From Cymbidium sinense (taxonomy: Eukaryota > Streptophyta > Magnoliopsida > Asparagales > Orchidaceae): DNA of 64,000 bases. Below the pieces are notes generated by a model. That model had not been told where the DNA came from. It ran no database searches and saw only the letters and a program-made list of their open reading frames with translations. Below, piece after piece: positions 12,425-23,874 of the stretch (position 1 is the stretch's first letter; each line of letters begins with the position of its first letter). Where the stretch lies: the NCBI GenBank assembly GCA_021442155.1, contig CM038221.1:28611906-28675905 (forward strand). The letters are read 5' to 3'. The position numbers were made by a program, and so were the translations under genes.

Positions 12425-13511
12425 GTTTAATCTTATTATTTTGATAATTGTAAATATGGAATAAATAGACTAGCTAACTTTCACAACCTAACCCAATATA
12501 AACTATCATATCAAGATGGGTCACAACATGTCGAGAGGTAACAGTTAGTTAAATACTTAAGATCTATTTAGAAGAAAATTTCTTTTTCTTCAATTACATA
12601 AAATAAAGTGACTATTATCATCAAAATATAAGTAAAAATAAAAATAGTCATATCATATCATATCACAACTATACATAAAATAATAATTATGGTATGATTT
12701 TTTCATCAATAAAATATATATATTATTATGATTGTCAAAAGAGTATATCTAAAGTAGAAACATAGCTAAAGTTATGCTCGAATAGTAATTAAAACCCTAC
12801 TCAACTGAGTCTTACTTTCTGAAATAATACATGCAAATATAACAAGGGTGAGCAACCATAACTCAGTAGGCTTTAAATCTATTATAATTTTCAATACATA
12901 AAATAGAAAAATTTGATAATTGCTAAAAATAATATTTTATAAATTAAAATATTTAAATTAATTAAAATAATATTTCAACAAGTCATATGTTGTATCTACC
13001 AAGTAAAGTGTTAAGATAAAAAATAATATATATCATAAGCTTACATCAAACAACAATATAAACAACATGATATCAAAATAAAATAAGAAAACATGAAATA
13101 ATAGTTCTTTTTTTATTTAGACTACTTTAAAGTTCTTCCTTTGCTCCTTATATCTTCCCTTATTCATAGTTCCTCTTTGCTTTTAATATCTCCAATTCTA
13201 CTTATACATCCACTTGTTTACATTTATTTAGGCCTATAAAAAGCACAAATAAATAACCCCTTTTTGCACGTATATTTTGATACTTAAAGCATCGAATATT
13301 ATTATTTTCAACATATATAAGCTTAAACTAAAGTTAAGAGTGCTCTATAACGTGATAAAGACGGTTTGTGAATCGGGCATAAAACACATCTAAAAAAATT
13401 AACTAAATGTAGAAGGTAATTTTCAACGTGTTAAACCTTTGTTCAATCAAAATTACAAAAAACCTATGAATAAACTAAACATAAAATTAAACTCCAAAAA
13501 TGAACAAAAAA
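12425..13511. other. AT-rich intergenic sequence
   Basis: No gene was recognised. This is the 3' end of the 6.5 kb segment present only in copy A. Homology to copy B resumes at about 13,512 with CAAACATG and the following text. Confidence 0.5.
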
Positions 13512-14130
13512 AATCCGTAGACACAAAACAAACATGTAAGTCATATCAGATCTAATTAATGTAGAATCACTTGTTATACCAAACTCAAATTATATATATA
13601 TATTGAATTGAATGATTCAAATATAAAGGTTTTGTACATTTTTTTTGCATGATTCTTTTTTGTTTTTTTTTTGTTTTAATTTTAAAGAGAGTAGTAAGTG
13701 ATAAATTATAAAATATTTGATTCAATTTCATGATCTTAAAGATAAATAATCTTTTTTAACTAAATATTTGTTTGCATAAAACTTTAATTATCAACTCTAA
13801 TACTTATAGTCTTCGCTTTTCTAATTCATATCTTCCCTTAAATTTAGGGGTTGTTTGGTTGAAAGAATTTGGAAACTAAATGCAGGGATTTTAACTTTTT
13901 TGGTGTTTGACTTGAAGTAAAATAAATTTCAAGGTAATGTAATGTATTTCAAATATATTACATAGATAATTTTTGATGTATTTGGAATTTGCACTATTTG
14001 GGCGAATTCCAAATATACCAACCAATGTAAAGTGATGCGGTCATTATTGCCGTTGGTCACCACCACCGCCGCCAAGCCGCCACCTACATATTGAGGCCAC
14101 GCCGCCACCATGAGTTGCCCACCGACGTCA
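13512..14130. repeat. Copy A of tandem duplication, block 4
   Basis: Matches 41,556-42,140 closely, including a short (TA)n tract near 13,590 and the left half of a Tourist-like MITE. In copy B this block directly abuts block 3, so the two copies differ by a 6.5 kb deletion or insertion. Confidence 0.85.
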
Positions 14131-14304
14131 TTACAATCGTCGATGAGCATCAAAACATTCAAAATACTTTACATTATATTTTTTACCAAGCAGAAAAAAT
14201 AAAATCATGAATTTGTAAAACTCTCAACCAAACAACTATAAAATAATCCTTTACATGTATTTACAATTCCTTTACATCAGATTCTTTTTACCAACCAACA
14301 AACC
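13847..14304. mobile_element. Tourist-like (PIF/Harbinger) MITE, 458 bp
   Basis: The left end is GGGGTTGTTTGGTTGAAAG and the right end CCAACCAACAAACC, giving terminal inverted repeats. It is flanked on both sides by TTA (13,844-13,846 and 14,305-14,307), the 3-bp target duplication of PIF/Harbinger elements. The middle (about 14,040-14,150) is GC-rich with ACCACCGCCGCC-like words. No transposase is encoded. Copy B keeps only the left part (41,884-42,140). Confidence 0.85.
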
Positions 14305-14307
14305 TTA

Positions 14308-15774
14308 ATGCTTGGAATATTTAATTCTAATTAAATTTTTATCCAAAATAGGATTTAGAGTTAAGATAATATAAATTTTAGATGCATTACATTTATCTCA
14401 AAATAAATTCAAAAACTCTATTCTTATCATCAGCAAAATCAAATTAAAAAATTTTAGCCTAATTTTAGATAAATTTGATATTTGTAGAAATAATATACTC
14501 TGTATTTGGGGAGTGGTGTAGTGAAAATACAACATTGTGCCATTTGGTAATCAGTATTTTGGTCGCATTTTAAGAATCAAAAAGTTGTGTTCAACTGATA
14601 TATGTAATATATCTGGCAATTGAATTTTTTATAAATAAAAAAAATTTATATGCCCATCACAGTTGCTTCATATAATAATTTTTCTACAATAATCTCATCA
14701 TAACTTTTTTATACAACTATAATTGTACCAAATAGACCCTAAGTAGCTTCCATACATAGAGCACATGCTTGAGTGCTTTTACATCTCCTAAATGACTTCA
14801 TCGGTGCGTAAATTCATTTATGGAATGGATCATAATTTGGTGTACCCCGCTCTCAGAGAATAGGAAGAAAAATGAAGGTAGAGAGATAGAGAGAGTGGGA
14901 GATGAGAAGGCTTAAAGGAGATCAATATTATGAGTTAATCAAAGAGATCTTGCAAAAAAAAAAATTAATCCTCTAATATATACATGGATTTCTAAAATTA
15001 ATCTGACGAATCTCAAGATTTTCGAAATGTTTCGATCTAATCAGATTTCAAACTTAAATCAATCGGTCGACGAGCAACATGAACATCAAGATACCGATCC
15101 AGCTCGAATCGACTTTATCGAGCATAAAATGAATCTCCGATCCGCCAAATGGTCACCAAATCGACATATTTATAGTCGATCGAAGCGCTCGTCAAATCAT
15201 CAACAAATCCAAGATCACCCAATTCGACATCATTGCACGGATCATAATACACCGTCGATAGGGGATCATGCCGGCCGTCGAGTTGAGTTTTCCACGAATT
15301 CCCGCCACTCCCAAAATCTATAAAGCTTCATTCTCACCAGACGACGGACCGATGAAGACCAGAGCGAGAACCACTGGCCGACGACGCCGACGATCTATCA
15401 TCACCCACCACCGAAGGCTCAAGATCGATTTCGCCCTGAGATCGCCTCACTAAAAGAGCGCTCCTTTCTCCAAGATCAAGAGGTTGCTCCCGAAGATCGG
15501 TTCGCTTTTGGGAAACTTCTCCGCTGAGTTGACCGAGATTGTATTTTACACTCTAATATTGGCCTCAGAACACCTTCTCCAACTAACGAAGCAAGGACTT
15601 GATCTTTGAACACATAGTGAGCACAGAGCAAGTCCGTTTTTTTCCTAACGAGTTTTCCACGATAACCCCTGTTCATATCCCCTGTGTGTTGATAATTTTT
15701 CTAATTTAAGATCTCAAGATCTACCGAATAAAATTTTAGACAAAAAAATATAAATACAACATAATTAAAATAAG
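14308..15774. other. Unexplained sequence with a less AT-rich segment
   Basis: 14,308-14,990 is AT-rich and featureless. About 15,000-15,700 has more G+C, many TCGA and CGATC words and short open frames on both strands (15,027-15,323 and 15,268-15,453 plus; 15,476-15,676 minus). The translations (Arg/His/Ser-rich) match nothing I know. It may be a retroelement leader. This stretch has no counterpart in copy B. Confidence 0.35.
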
Positions 15775-15782
15775 ATTATAAT

Positions 15783-16109
15783 TAGGGAAAAGTCAGTCAC
15801 TCGAGCTCAGAGCCCAGCCTCGAGCCAAGCTTATCGAGCAGCTGAGCTCGAGCTCATGACAAGCTCAAAAAATTTTCGAGTTCGAGTTTTAGTTTGACTT
15901 AGCTCGATAGCTTATCGAGTCGCCATTTACATAACGATGAACCGAATTATCGAGATATCACATTATCGATTCAATAATTTATCGAGCTTTTAAAGCTCGC
16001 ATTCGAAATGAGCTCAAACCGGACTTTCTTTAAATGTCGAGCTCGGGCCCGAGCTTAGTAATTATTATTAAGTTAAAATTTTACTCGACTCAGCTCATTT
16101 ACACTCCTA
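15783..16109. mobile_element. hAT-like MITE, 327 bp, with 8-bp target duplication
   Basis: It begins TAGGGAAAAG and ends CAGCTCATTTACACTCCTA, whose reverse complement starts TAGGAGTGTAAATGAGC. The flanks ATTATAAT (15,775-15,782) and ATTATGAT (16,110-16,117) agree at 7 of 8 positions, the hAT duplication length. The interior is filled with GAGCTC, GCTCGAG and TATCGAG words. It has no coding capacity and is absent from copy B. Confidence 0.85.
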
Positions 16110-16773
16110 ATTATGATACATATTGAACAATTCAAATATTCTACAAGTATATATAAATTATTATTAAGATCTTGAGTTTATTTCTCGCTTACATAATAAT
16201 AATTTTTCACTTTACGAACTTTTAGACAGGACAATGAAAATAAATTAAAATGAAATTTGTTACAATTAAATTGACACATAACTTAATTAGAAAAATAATC
16301 TAAATAACTATTATAGACCAACACTATGCACTAGGATCAAAAGAAGTTCGTATCCAAAGAGTCAATGGGTGACTATGATGGTGGAAGTGGAGTAAGCTCA
16401 TGCACAAATCACAAAGAGAATTGCGACTAAATAAGAAACTTTTATGAGTGTTTGGGATCAATTTTATACTATTGATATGAAACTTAAAATACTACTAAGC
16501 ACTAATCACGAAGTTGTGACCAAGAAACCGGTGAGATCAAGAATTAAAATATCCTCGAACTCGGGATGTCGGTTAAATCCCTAAATAACTCTCAAACGGA
16601 GTGTTTATAGTTAAATCGAGCCTCGAAGCCGATCTACGAGCCAAGATCTCATAATTCGACTTATTTGAGCATTCAAATACACAAAATACATCATATGATC
16701 AAGGGAATCATCATGAGCCGTCCAATGGAGAGGAATGGTTCCGATTTTGCATGTATGAGACGTCCCTTCAATC

Positions 16774-16781
16774 TATAAATA
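16774..16781 (+). promoter_or_regulatory. LTR TATA box
   Basis: TATAAATA after CAATC, at the same relative place as in the other LTR copies (19,178; 48,901; 53,700; 55,183). It is the likely start-site selector of this retrotransposon promoter. Confidence 0.65.
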
Positions 16782-16841
16782 CCACTCATTCTCATATGAG
16801 GAGAGCAAGAAGGAGAGAGCTAAAATTCTCCGGCATAATCG

Positions 16842-17075
16842 TGCCACCACTCGATGGCCGACCACGCTGGTTACAACCACCGCCACCGCCACGCGTCGCC
16901 GCCACCGCCGATCCTTGCCATCACATCCGCCGCCGCCACCGGCCACCATGCCGCTCATCGCCATCGTTATCAACCATCGCCGCCGATTATCATCACCACC
17001 ACCGATGCCGGTCATCGCCGCTGACATCACCGTCGCCATCGCTCGACGACCATCTTCGGCCACCATCCCGATGAC
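16842..17075. repeat. GC-rich trinucleotide tract inside the LTR
   Basis: Imperfect CCACCGCCG/CCATCG words, in strong contrast to the AT-rich surroundings. Open frames on both strands (His/Arg/Pro/Ser-rich on plus; Gly/Met/Val/Arg-rich on minus) result from the repeat and are not evidence of a protein. Equivalent tracts lie in every copy of this LTR family. Confidence 0.8.
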
Positions 17076-17364
17076 CTTCATCAATTCTTGACCACCGTTC
17101 ACCATATTACTATATTTGCACTCGATTTTGGGATTCTCATGGAGCCCTTCTCTCATATACAATGTAATCCGTCGGAAAACTTGTACTCAAAATAAATACA
17201 TAGTGGAAGATTTCTAGCTAGATCCGTGATTTTGGCACTTTTCGAGATTTTTCACGTAAAATTTTGAGTTTTCTTGTTTCACTTTAAATACCTATAATTT
17301 TCAACAAAGCTAAAGCGTAAACTTTCACTCTACCGTAACTGGTTTTCTAGCACGCAACAACTAT

Positions 17365-18049
17365 TTTCTATTTATAATTTATGCTTTTTTAAAAACATAT
17401 TTGTTTGATATTTTGTATATATATATTTTAAAATAATAAAAAAACATTTACAATGGCTTTAAAATGTTTCAAGTGTTTTAAGGACAATAATAATCACCAA
17501 ATATATTTCAATTTGAAATAAAAATAAAGAAAATAAAATATAAATATAAAATAATAAATAAAAAATTAAAAGTGATCTCAAACAACTTCTTAGTGAATCA
17601 AAAGCATATTCGAACTATTTGAATCTATACAATCCTCACTAGTGATGATCTCTAATACATACCAAAATAAAAGTTCATTTTCTAAAGCCATATTTTTCCA
17701 TGAATTAATTATTTCTTTATATTTTTAGTTTATTGTTCAACTATCAATTTTATTTCAAAAAGTGAAACACAATTTCAACATGATGTATGCTTGGATTAAT
17801 TAATGAGATATATAAGATTTATGAGTTTCATGCCATAAATAATATTAAAATATGGCATTTATATAATGTGTAACACATAATTATTATGAACAAATTTAAG
17901 TGTGAGTAATTTAAAATCTCAAGTTCTATAATATCACCAATCAAACATCTTAGCAAGTTATCTAACCATCAATTGGTCACTTTAATTTGGACATCTATTT
18001 GTGAATTAAAAAATTAGAAAAATTAAGATACAAACTATTCGCCAACATT
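17365..18049. other. AT-rich intergenic sequence, copy A only
   Basis: No gene or repeat end was recognised. Homology with copy B resumes at about 18,050. Confidence 0.5.
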
Positions 18050-18860
18050 ACTAGTTTTTTTTACAGAATAAAATGAGAAATATTTTTGAATATGCTGAAT
18101 GACATGATCTACTGATTGGGGGCTTCGCTTTTATCATGACAACCAACATTCGAGCACGCTAACACCTAAACCCTTAATAGTAGTTGCCCTCAAGGCTTAT
18201 TATACTAAAAATAAAAAAGAAGATTTACATACATACCACACAATTCTTATGCATTTACATATCTAACACTTAAAAGTTAATACTTTTTTATGCTTAAAAG
18301 GTGCATTTCATTTTTGAAAGTGAGTGAAGATGATATTTTAGATGTGATATTGAAGATTGGAGTGTTGTATATATATAAAAAAAATTGAAGTTTGTATTAG
18401 ATATGTAAATATATAAGAATTGTGTGATATGTATGTAAATCCTCCTAAAAAAAAACTATTTTTGAATGACTCTTTTTGGCTGTCTTGAAAAATACTAAAT
18501 ATTAGTGAAATGACTCTAAAGAAAAGCCAAATTTAATGATACAAGTTCAAATAAACCACTAAACTTTAAAATTACATTGAAAAATGAGAAAATATTCATA
18601 TTTTAATAGCACCGACCTATAATTCATATAAGATCATGACAATCACATCACTTAGTATTACGAATTAATCCATAAATTAAATATGTGCTAAAAAATGTAC
18701 TCATAAAATAAAATTTTGAAAATCATTTCAATCATATAAATTAAATTTTTATTTTTTAAATAAAAAATAGGGAATCAAAGCTTTAGCATAATCTGTTGAA
18801 AACTGAGAGGTATTTATGTTGCCATCACTATGAATCTTATAAAATTTATATCATATTACT
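18050..18860. repeat. Copy A of tandem duplication, blocks 5 and 6, with an empty insertion site
   Basis: Matches 48,329-48,553 and then 54,233-54,851. The switch falls exactly at ATGCT (18,290-18,294), which in copy B is duplicated on both sides of a 5.7 kb LTR element. Copy A therefore keeps the unoccupied target. The block leads directly into an LTR at 18,861 that is shared with copy B. Confidence 0.9.
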
Positions 18861-19930
18861 TGATATGATACTGAAAATTCTACTAAAGACAAATCTTATC
18901 GATTAACTGACTGAGACAAGCGGATAAGTGCTTAAAATATAAATGAAAACTTTGAGATATCAGTCAAATCGTTAAATAACTCATAAATATGGAGTGCTTA
19001 TAGTAAACCGAGCGTCTTGACGACCCGAATCTAACAAGCCCAAGATCTCTTGATTTTGACTTCATTTGAGCATTTAAATACTTAAAATACATCAGATTAT
19101 CAAATGGTTCATTTTGAGCCGTCCGATGGAGTGGATTGGATTTTACACGAATTTACAGAAACACCACTCTTCTAATCTATAAATAGTCGATCATTCTTCA
19201 TATGAGAGACCCCAAGTTAAAGAGAAGAGAGAGCGATGAGGCTTGAAGAACCTCTATCGTATAATTGGTTGATAGCGACCACCGCCACCGATCATCGCCA
19301 CGACCACCGCCGGTCCTCGCTGCCGTCAACCACCACCGTCGACCACTGTCGCCAACCACCGTCGCCGACCACCGCTGGCCGCCACCATCGGCCACCACCA
19401 TCAATTATCCGCTGACATCGCGATCGATTACCGTTATCGGTACTACCGCTACCACGCTGTCGCCACTGCTCCGATAACTGCTCCGCTGCGGTTATCGTTT
19501 CGCTGCCGCCACTACGACGGCCGCTTGACTACCGCTGCCACCGCACACCAGCCCCGACATTGATCACTGCTGACATGCCGCTATCAACCACCACCGGGCC
19601 ACGCACTACTACCGCCACCATTCTGGATCATCATTGATACCGACCGATCAATATATATAGCCTAACTACCATCGTGATAGTTGTATTACATGATTGTCGC
19701 TTTCACATACAACTCTATAATCCGTTATCGTGAAAACTTAAATTTTATACTCCAAAGTGATATATATGGAATATTTTTATTGAAGTTAGGCCGTGATTTT
19801 TTCTTCTCGATTTTTTTTCACGTAAAATCACAGGAGTTTCTTGTTCTTCTCTTCAAATATATACGTTTGGATTTCAACACGCTAAGGCAGTAAAGTTTTA
19901 TTCTATCAACTAGTTTTCTAAAGACGTAAT
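18861..19930 (+). mobile_element. LTR upstream of the degenerate gypsy element (copy A)
   Basis: Starts TGATATGATACTGAAAATTC after ATTACT. The same LTR, with the same left flank, is at 54,852 in copy B, so this insertion predates the duplication. TATAAATA is at 19,178-19,185, a GC-rich trinucleotide tract at about 19,266-19,640, and the 3' words CAACTAGTTTTCTA end near 19,930. The end is decayed: the CACGCAACA of other family members is not intact. Gag sequence begins shortly after, so I read this as the 5' LTR. The empty site of the copy B RanBP1-carrying insertion is about 19,692-19,700. Confidence 0.8.
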
Positions 19931-20519
19931 CGCTTAACGCTGTTCATGGAAATCTTATCCCACAATGGCAAATCTCGAACACTTGCATTATGGCCAATAG
20001 GCGCAATACTCGCAACAACGAAGCCTCCCGTTTCAACTCTCGCCACTCCCGAAACTAATCCTTAAACCAAGGATACCAAGCTTCTATCTCACTTCCCTCT
20101 GATAGGCATGACCCTATCGGTGAAGGTGCAATAGAACTTTCTAGAAGATTGTGTTCACCGAATGGAAGAGTTTCAAAATAAGATAATTCAACTTTTATGA
20201 GAAACACGACAACCACTACTATGACAAACGCATCTCCCCCAAGATCGATCGTTAGTTAGGGGAGGTCAAAATGATAATACGGGGCCTTCTCGCCATCGTC
20301 AAGTTCCGCTTCCGCACTGCGGATGTCGATCTCGACCGCTAGCTCTACTAATCCATCACTAAATTTCAACCAATTACTAACCCCAATTATTGCCGCATTT
20401 TGCTTCTCGCCCCGCTGATTCCACTCATGTTATATGTGCGGAATTAAAATGCTTAATACGAGAACAATTCAACCTTAAAGCTAAAAATCATCTTCCCTCT
20501 CATCGCTATCGAGTCTTCA

Positions 20520-20990
20520 CCTCAGTTTCTTCAACATCCTATTCGTAGGTTTCAAGCTTCCGAGCATCTCTATGATGGGACAATCGACTCATATGAACAC
20601 ATCACCATTACTGAACTATCATTCATATCTAACGAGCTCTTGACACACTACTTTGTCAAGTCTTTCCAGTCACTCTCAAGGGTCAGGCTCACACTTGGTT
20701 CCACTCCCTTCCAAGGGGATCCATTCATACCTTTGATAAACTCGCCAAAAATTTTGTAGAACAGTTCATTGCAAACCTGAGGATCATTAAAGATTCCTCT
20801 CATCTCGAGTATGCTCATCAAAATGAAGATGAATCACTTAAGGAGTACTTCGGAGGTTCTTAGAGGCTCGCCAAATACCTGGGTAGATCTCGAATTACTA
20901 AGAGTTTTCCTTGGAGGCTTCCCCAGGCCTTTCTACTTGTCACTAATGCAAGATATGGTCCACTCATATGTAATGACTTGGTTCATCAGT
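20520..20990 (+). pseudogene. gag (Retrotrans_gag-like) segment
   Basis: A frame beginning about FQASEHLYDGTIDSYEHI, with FPVTLKGQAHTWFHSLPRGS and LAKNFVEQFIANL, matches the plant gypsy capsid pattern, with a W-F pair and the LxRGSI turn. It is broken by a TAG at about 20,861 in a run otherwise reading DESLKEYF. Confidence 0.8.
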
Positions 20991-21269
20991 AGAGTGCAAA
21001 TTTTTGATAAGGCTATTAATGCCCATCAAAAACAATTTAAATAATCCACAGAAAAATGTAAGAGTGCCCCAGGGAACACAGATCGATAATCCCATGAAAA
21101 GAAGCAACAAGACAATCGTGATCTCCTTCCACAGCCCCCACATTGACGATGCGAACCACAACTAGAAAAGGTATACACACCACTGAGTACATCTCATGTT
21201 AACGTCTTGATGACCATTCGAGATGAAGAGACCATTAAGTGGCCACATCCACTGAAACTAAATTCAGAA

Positions 21270-22010
21270 AATCAGGAGTAATATTGTCACTTCCATCGAA
21301 GTTATGGACATACTATTAAGGCATGTAAACAGCTCAAAGAAGAGATTGAGAGGCTCATTCAATAAGAATATCTATGTCGATTTGTGCATAATCAATCAAC
21401 TCAAGCAAACATAGCTCCAACTAGGGGGCAATCAAGACAATCATCGTAGAAATAATAAAATAATCGCTAGATAGTTGGAGAAATTGAAATAATTATAGGA
21501 GGACCACTACTATCTAATCAAGTCTTTATTGCCACCAAGAGTCGAGTTAAAAAATCAGACATATTGACATTCCATCACTTTTAATGACTCGAACTTAGAA
21601 GGAATCCAAGTTCCAATCAAGGTCCACTTGTCATCACTGCAGGGATCAGTGACCCATGTTATAATGTTAAGAGAATTTTGATTGATAACGGGTGTTTTGT
21701 CGATGTTTTATTTTACTCCATATTTCTTAGCATGGGCCTAGTTAGGGAATTGCTCCAACCCGCTACAAGACCATTATATGGGTTTGATAATCGCCTTGTG
21801 TGAGTGGAGGGGGCAATCACCCTTCCTGTTATCCTCGGAGAATTTTCTTGACGTGAGTCATTCAATTCAATTCATGGTGGTCAAGTCTTTGGTGTTATTA
21901 CTTTCGGAAGGCCCCTCCAATCAATCTTTGGTGTTGTTACTTTAGTACCTCATCTTAAGATGAAATTTTCAACTCCTGTTGGGGTTAGAATGGTTTGTAA
22001 ATCAACATAC
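21270..22010 (+). pseudogene. Zinc-knuckle and protease segment of the gypsy element
   Basis: YCHFHRSYGHTIKACKQLK at about 21,281-21,337 is the nucleocapsid-type finger of Tat elements. The protease follows: ILIDNGCFVD places Asp-Asn-Gly at 21,684-21,692 where an active retropepsin has Asp-Thr/Ser-Gly, so the active-site loop is altered. LYGFDNRLV and ITLPVILGEF follow, as in the family, with stops between them. Confidence 0.75.
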
Positions 22011-22149
22011 CACAATCATGCATTTGACAGATTAATCACGCTCTTGACCTTGATAGAATTTTAATTTTCAAGATGAAGAAGTATCTCAGAGGGCTTTACC
22101 TATAGAAGAATTGCTCCCTATTTCATTATCAGATGACCATCTTTACGAA

Positions 22150-23030
22150 CAGTGCAAGTTGGTTCTCTGCTCTTAGATGAACAGGGGGCAAAATATTTAG
22201 ACTTCTTGCACAAGAATCAAGACATCTTTGCTTCGAGTTCGATAGATATGCCTGGGGTTGACCCCAATGTGATCATGTACTCTCTCAAGATTGATCCAAC
22301 ATTCAAACCGATCATCCAAAAGAAGTTTTGCGACACCTCCAAGCTATTAAACAAGAAGTTAACAAGCTATTAGAAGTGAGATTCATAAGAAGTATATTAC
22401 CCTACATGGCTAGCAAATATTATCATGGTTAAGAAAGGAAATGGAACTTGGAGAATGTGTATTAATTACACCCATCTCAACAAAGCTTATCCCAAAGATA
22501 GTTTTCCTCCCCAAATTGATCAATTGGTTGATGCTATGTCAGGCATATAATGCTTAGTTTTAAATGCTCGTGTTACAACCATATAAAATGGACCTGACGG
22601 ATAAAGAAGCCATATCTTTTCAAACATATAAAAGCTTATGTTGTTACCAAGTTATGTGATTCAGGTTAAAAAATGCTGGTGCTACCTATCAACGCATCAT
22701 GACCAAGATTTTTAAAGACCTCTTAGACTACACAATGAAGGTATATGTGGATGACATGTTAGTAAAAAACTTGGAAGAATGACAACATATTTATGACTTA
22801 GAAATATGATTTAACCTTCTTCGATGTTATAACATGCGACTCAACCCAACCAAGTGTGTTTTTGAGATTACTGGAAAATTTCTAAGTTCATGGTCACCCA
22901 CCGACATTGAAGCTAATCCCAAGAAAATTAGAGTGCTAAGAGATATGGCTCCACCAAAGAATATCAAGGAAGTTCAACACTTGAATGGAACGAATTGCTA
23001 CTTTATCCTGCTTCTTAGTTCGCTTTGGAG
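22150..23030 (+). pseudogene. Reverse transcriptase segment of the gypsy element
   Basis: An open stretch at 22,152-22,373 precedes WLANIIMVKKGNGTWRMCIN and AYPKDSFPPQIDQLVDAM, in other frames. The catalytic YVDDM is intact at 22,744-22,758, and MRLNPTKCVFEITGKFL and IEANPKKIRVL lie at 22,834-22,950. The first catalytic Asp region (SFMDAFSGYNQI in relatives) is scrambled at about 22,550-22,600. The enzyme is dead. Confidence 0.85.
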
Positions 23031-23339
23031 ATAAATACTTGTCATTCTTTAAAATATTAAAGGGAGCTAAAAATGATAATTTTAGGGACTAATAAATGTC
23101 AAGCTACTTTTGAGCAACTAAGGAAATATTTAGCATCTCCACCCTTACTATCCAAACCTATCCAATGAGAGATGTTATACTTATATCTCAGCCTCTTCCC
23201 ATAATAAGCTCGCTTTTAGTAGAGGAAAAATGTGATACAACCACCAATTTATTATGTTATCAAAATTTTCTAATATAGAAAGTCATCATATCCACTAGCG
23301 AGATAAAATGGCTTTGGCTTTAGTTTTCTTAGCGCAAAA

Positions 23340-23810
23340 ATTGCGTCCATACTTCCAAGCTCACACCATCGGTGTTTATACTCATTTACCATTGAGGGCT
23401 ATTCTATAGAACCCAGAGGCATCTGGAAGGTTAATCAAATGGTTCATAGAATTGGGAGAGTTTGATATTCATTTTCTACCCAGGCCAGACATAAAGTCTC
23501 AAGTACTCACAGAAGTTTATAGTTGAGTGCATTGTCCCTACTCCAAATGAGCTATTTATTACACCCATTTCATCTCCTCAATGGACCCTCTATGTTGATG
23601 GAGCTTCAGGAAATGCTAGTGCTGGAGCAGGAATCTTACTTATTTTCCCCAACAAGATACTTTAGAGTATGAACTTCGCTTAAAATTCTCTGCAGTTAAT
23701 AATGTGACTGAATATGAGGCTCTTATCATAAGATTAAGACTTTACATCGATTGTGAAGCTCAATTTAATGATCTACATTAACTCTCAAGATGTCACCTCC
23801 CGGTTGAGGG
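23340..23810 (+). pseudogene. RNase H segment of the gypsy element
   Basis: IKWFIELGEFDIHFLPRPDIK at about 23,437-23,500 is the RT-RNase H connection. WTLYVDGASGNASAGAGI at about 23,583-23,636 carries the first RNase H Asp of an archaeal-type RNase H, which Tat elements have. It is followed by frame breaks. Nothing downstream resembles integrase. Confidence 0.8.
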
Positions 23811-23874
23811 AGACTTTAATGCTCATAATCCCTAGACAACACCTCGGCTTGGTGAGGTCACTTCTTGCTTATAT

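Larger units (their letters stand above)
16473..17359 (+). mobile_element. Solo LTR, 887 bp, TSD ACTAT
   Basis: Begins TGATATGAAACTTAAAATAC and ends TTTTCTAGCACGCAACA. The flanks ACTAT at 16,468-16,472 and 17,360-17,364 are identical. It belongs to the same LTR family as 48,559, 53,377, 18,861 and 54,852. A TATAAATA box is at 16,774-16,781, followed by a GC-rich tract (about 16,842-17,075) and the shared 3' words CTCTACCG and AGCACGCAACA. No internal region follows, so unequal recombination between two LTRs probably removed the rest. Confidence 0.95.
19963..23874 (+). pseudogene. Degenerate Ty3/gypsy (Tat lineage) gag-pol, truncated after RNase H
   Basis: Gag, zinc knuckle, protease, reverse transcriptase and RNase H occur in the usual Ty3/gypsy order, all on the plus strand downstream of an LTR. 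Wording such as QIDQLVDAMSG, YVDDMLVKN and EFDIHFLPRPDIK is characteristic of Tat/Retand-type plant elements. Stops and frameshifts occur throughout, so no polyprotein can be made. No integrase is seen: the element stops abruptly at 23,874, where unrelated sequence starting TGTTGA begins, and no 3' LTR follows. In copy B the matching LTR (54,852-57,069) is followed by sequence unlike this gag, so copy B probably recombined to a solo LTR or lost the interior. Confidence 0.9.

Noticed and set aside
16751..17162. 107- and 129-codon frames on opposite strands within the solo LTR
   Set aside because: They arise from the CCACCGCCG tract. The frame is not kept in the other LTR copies.
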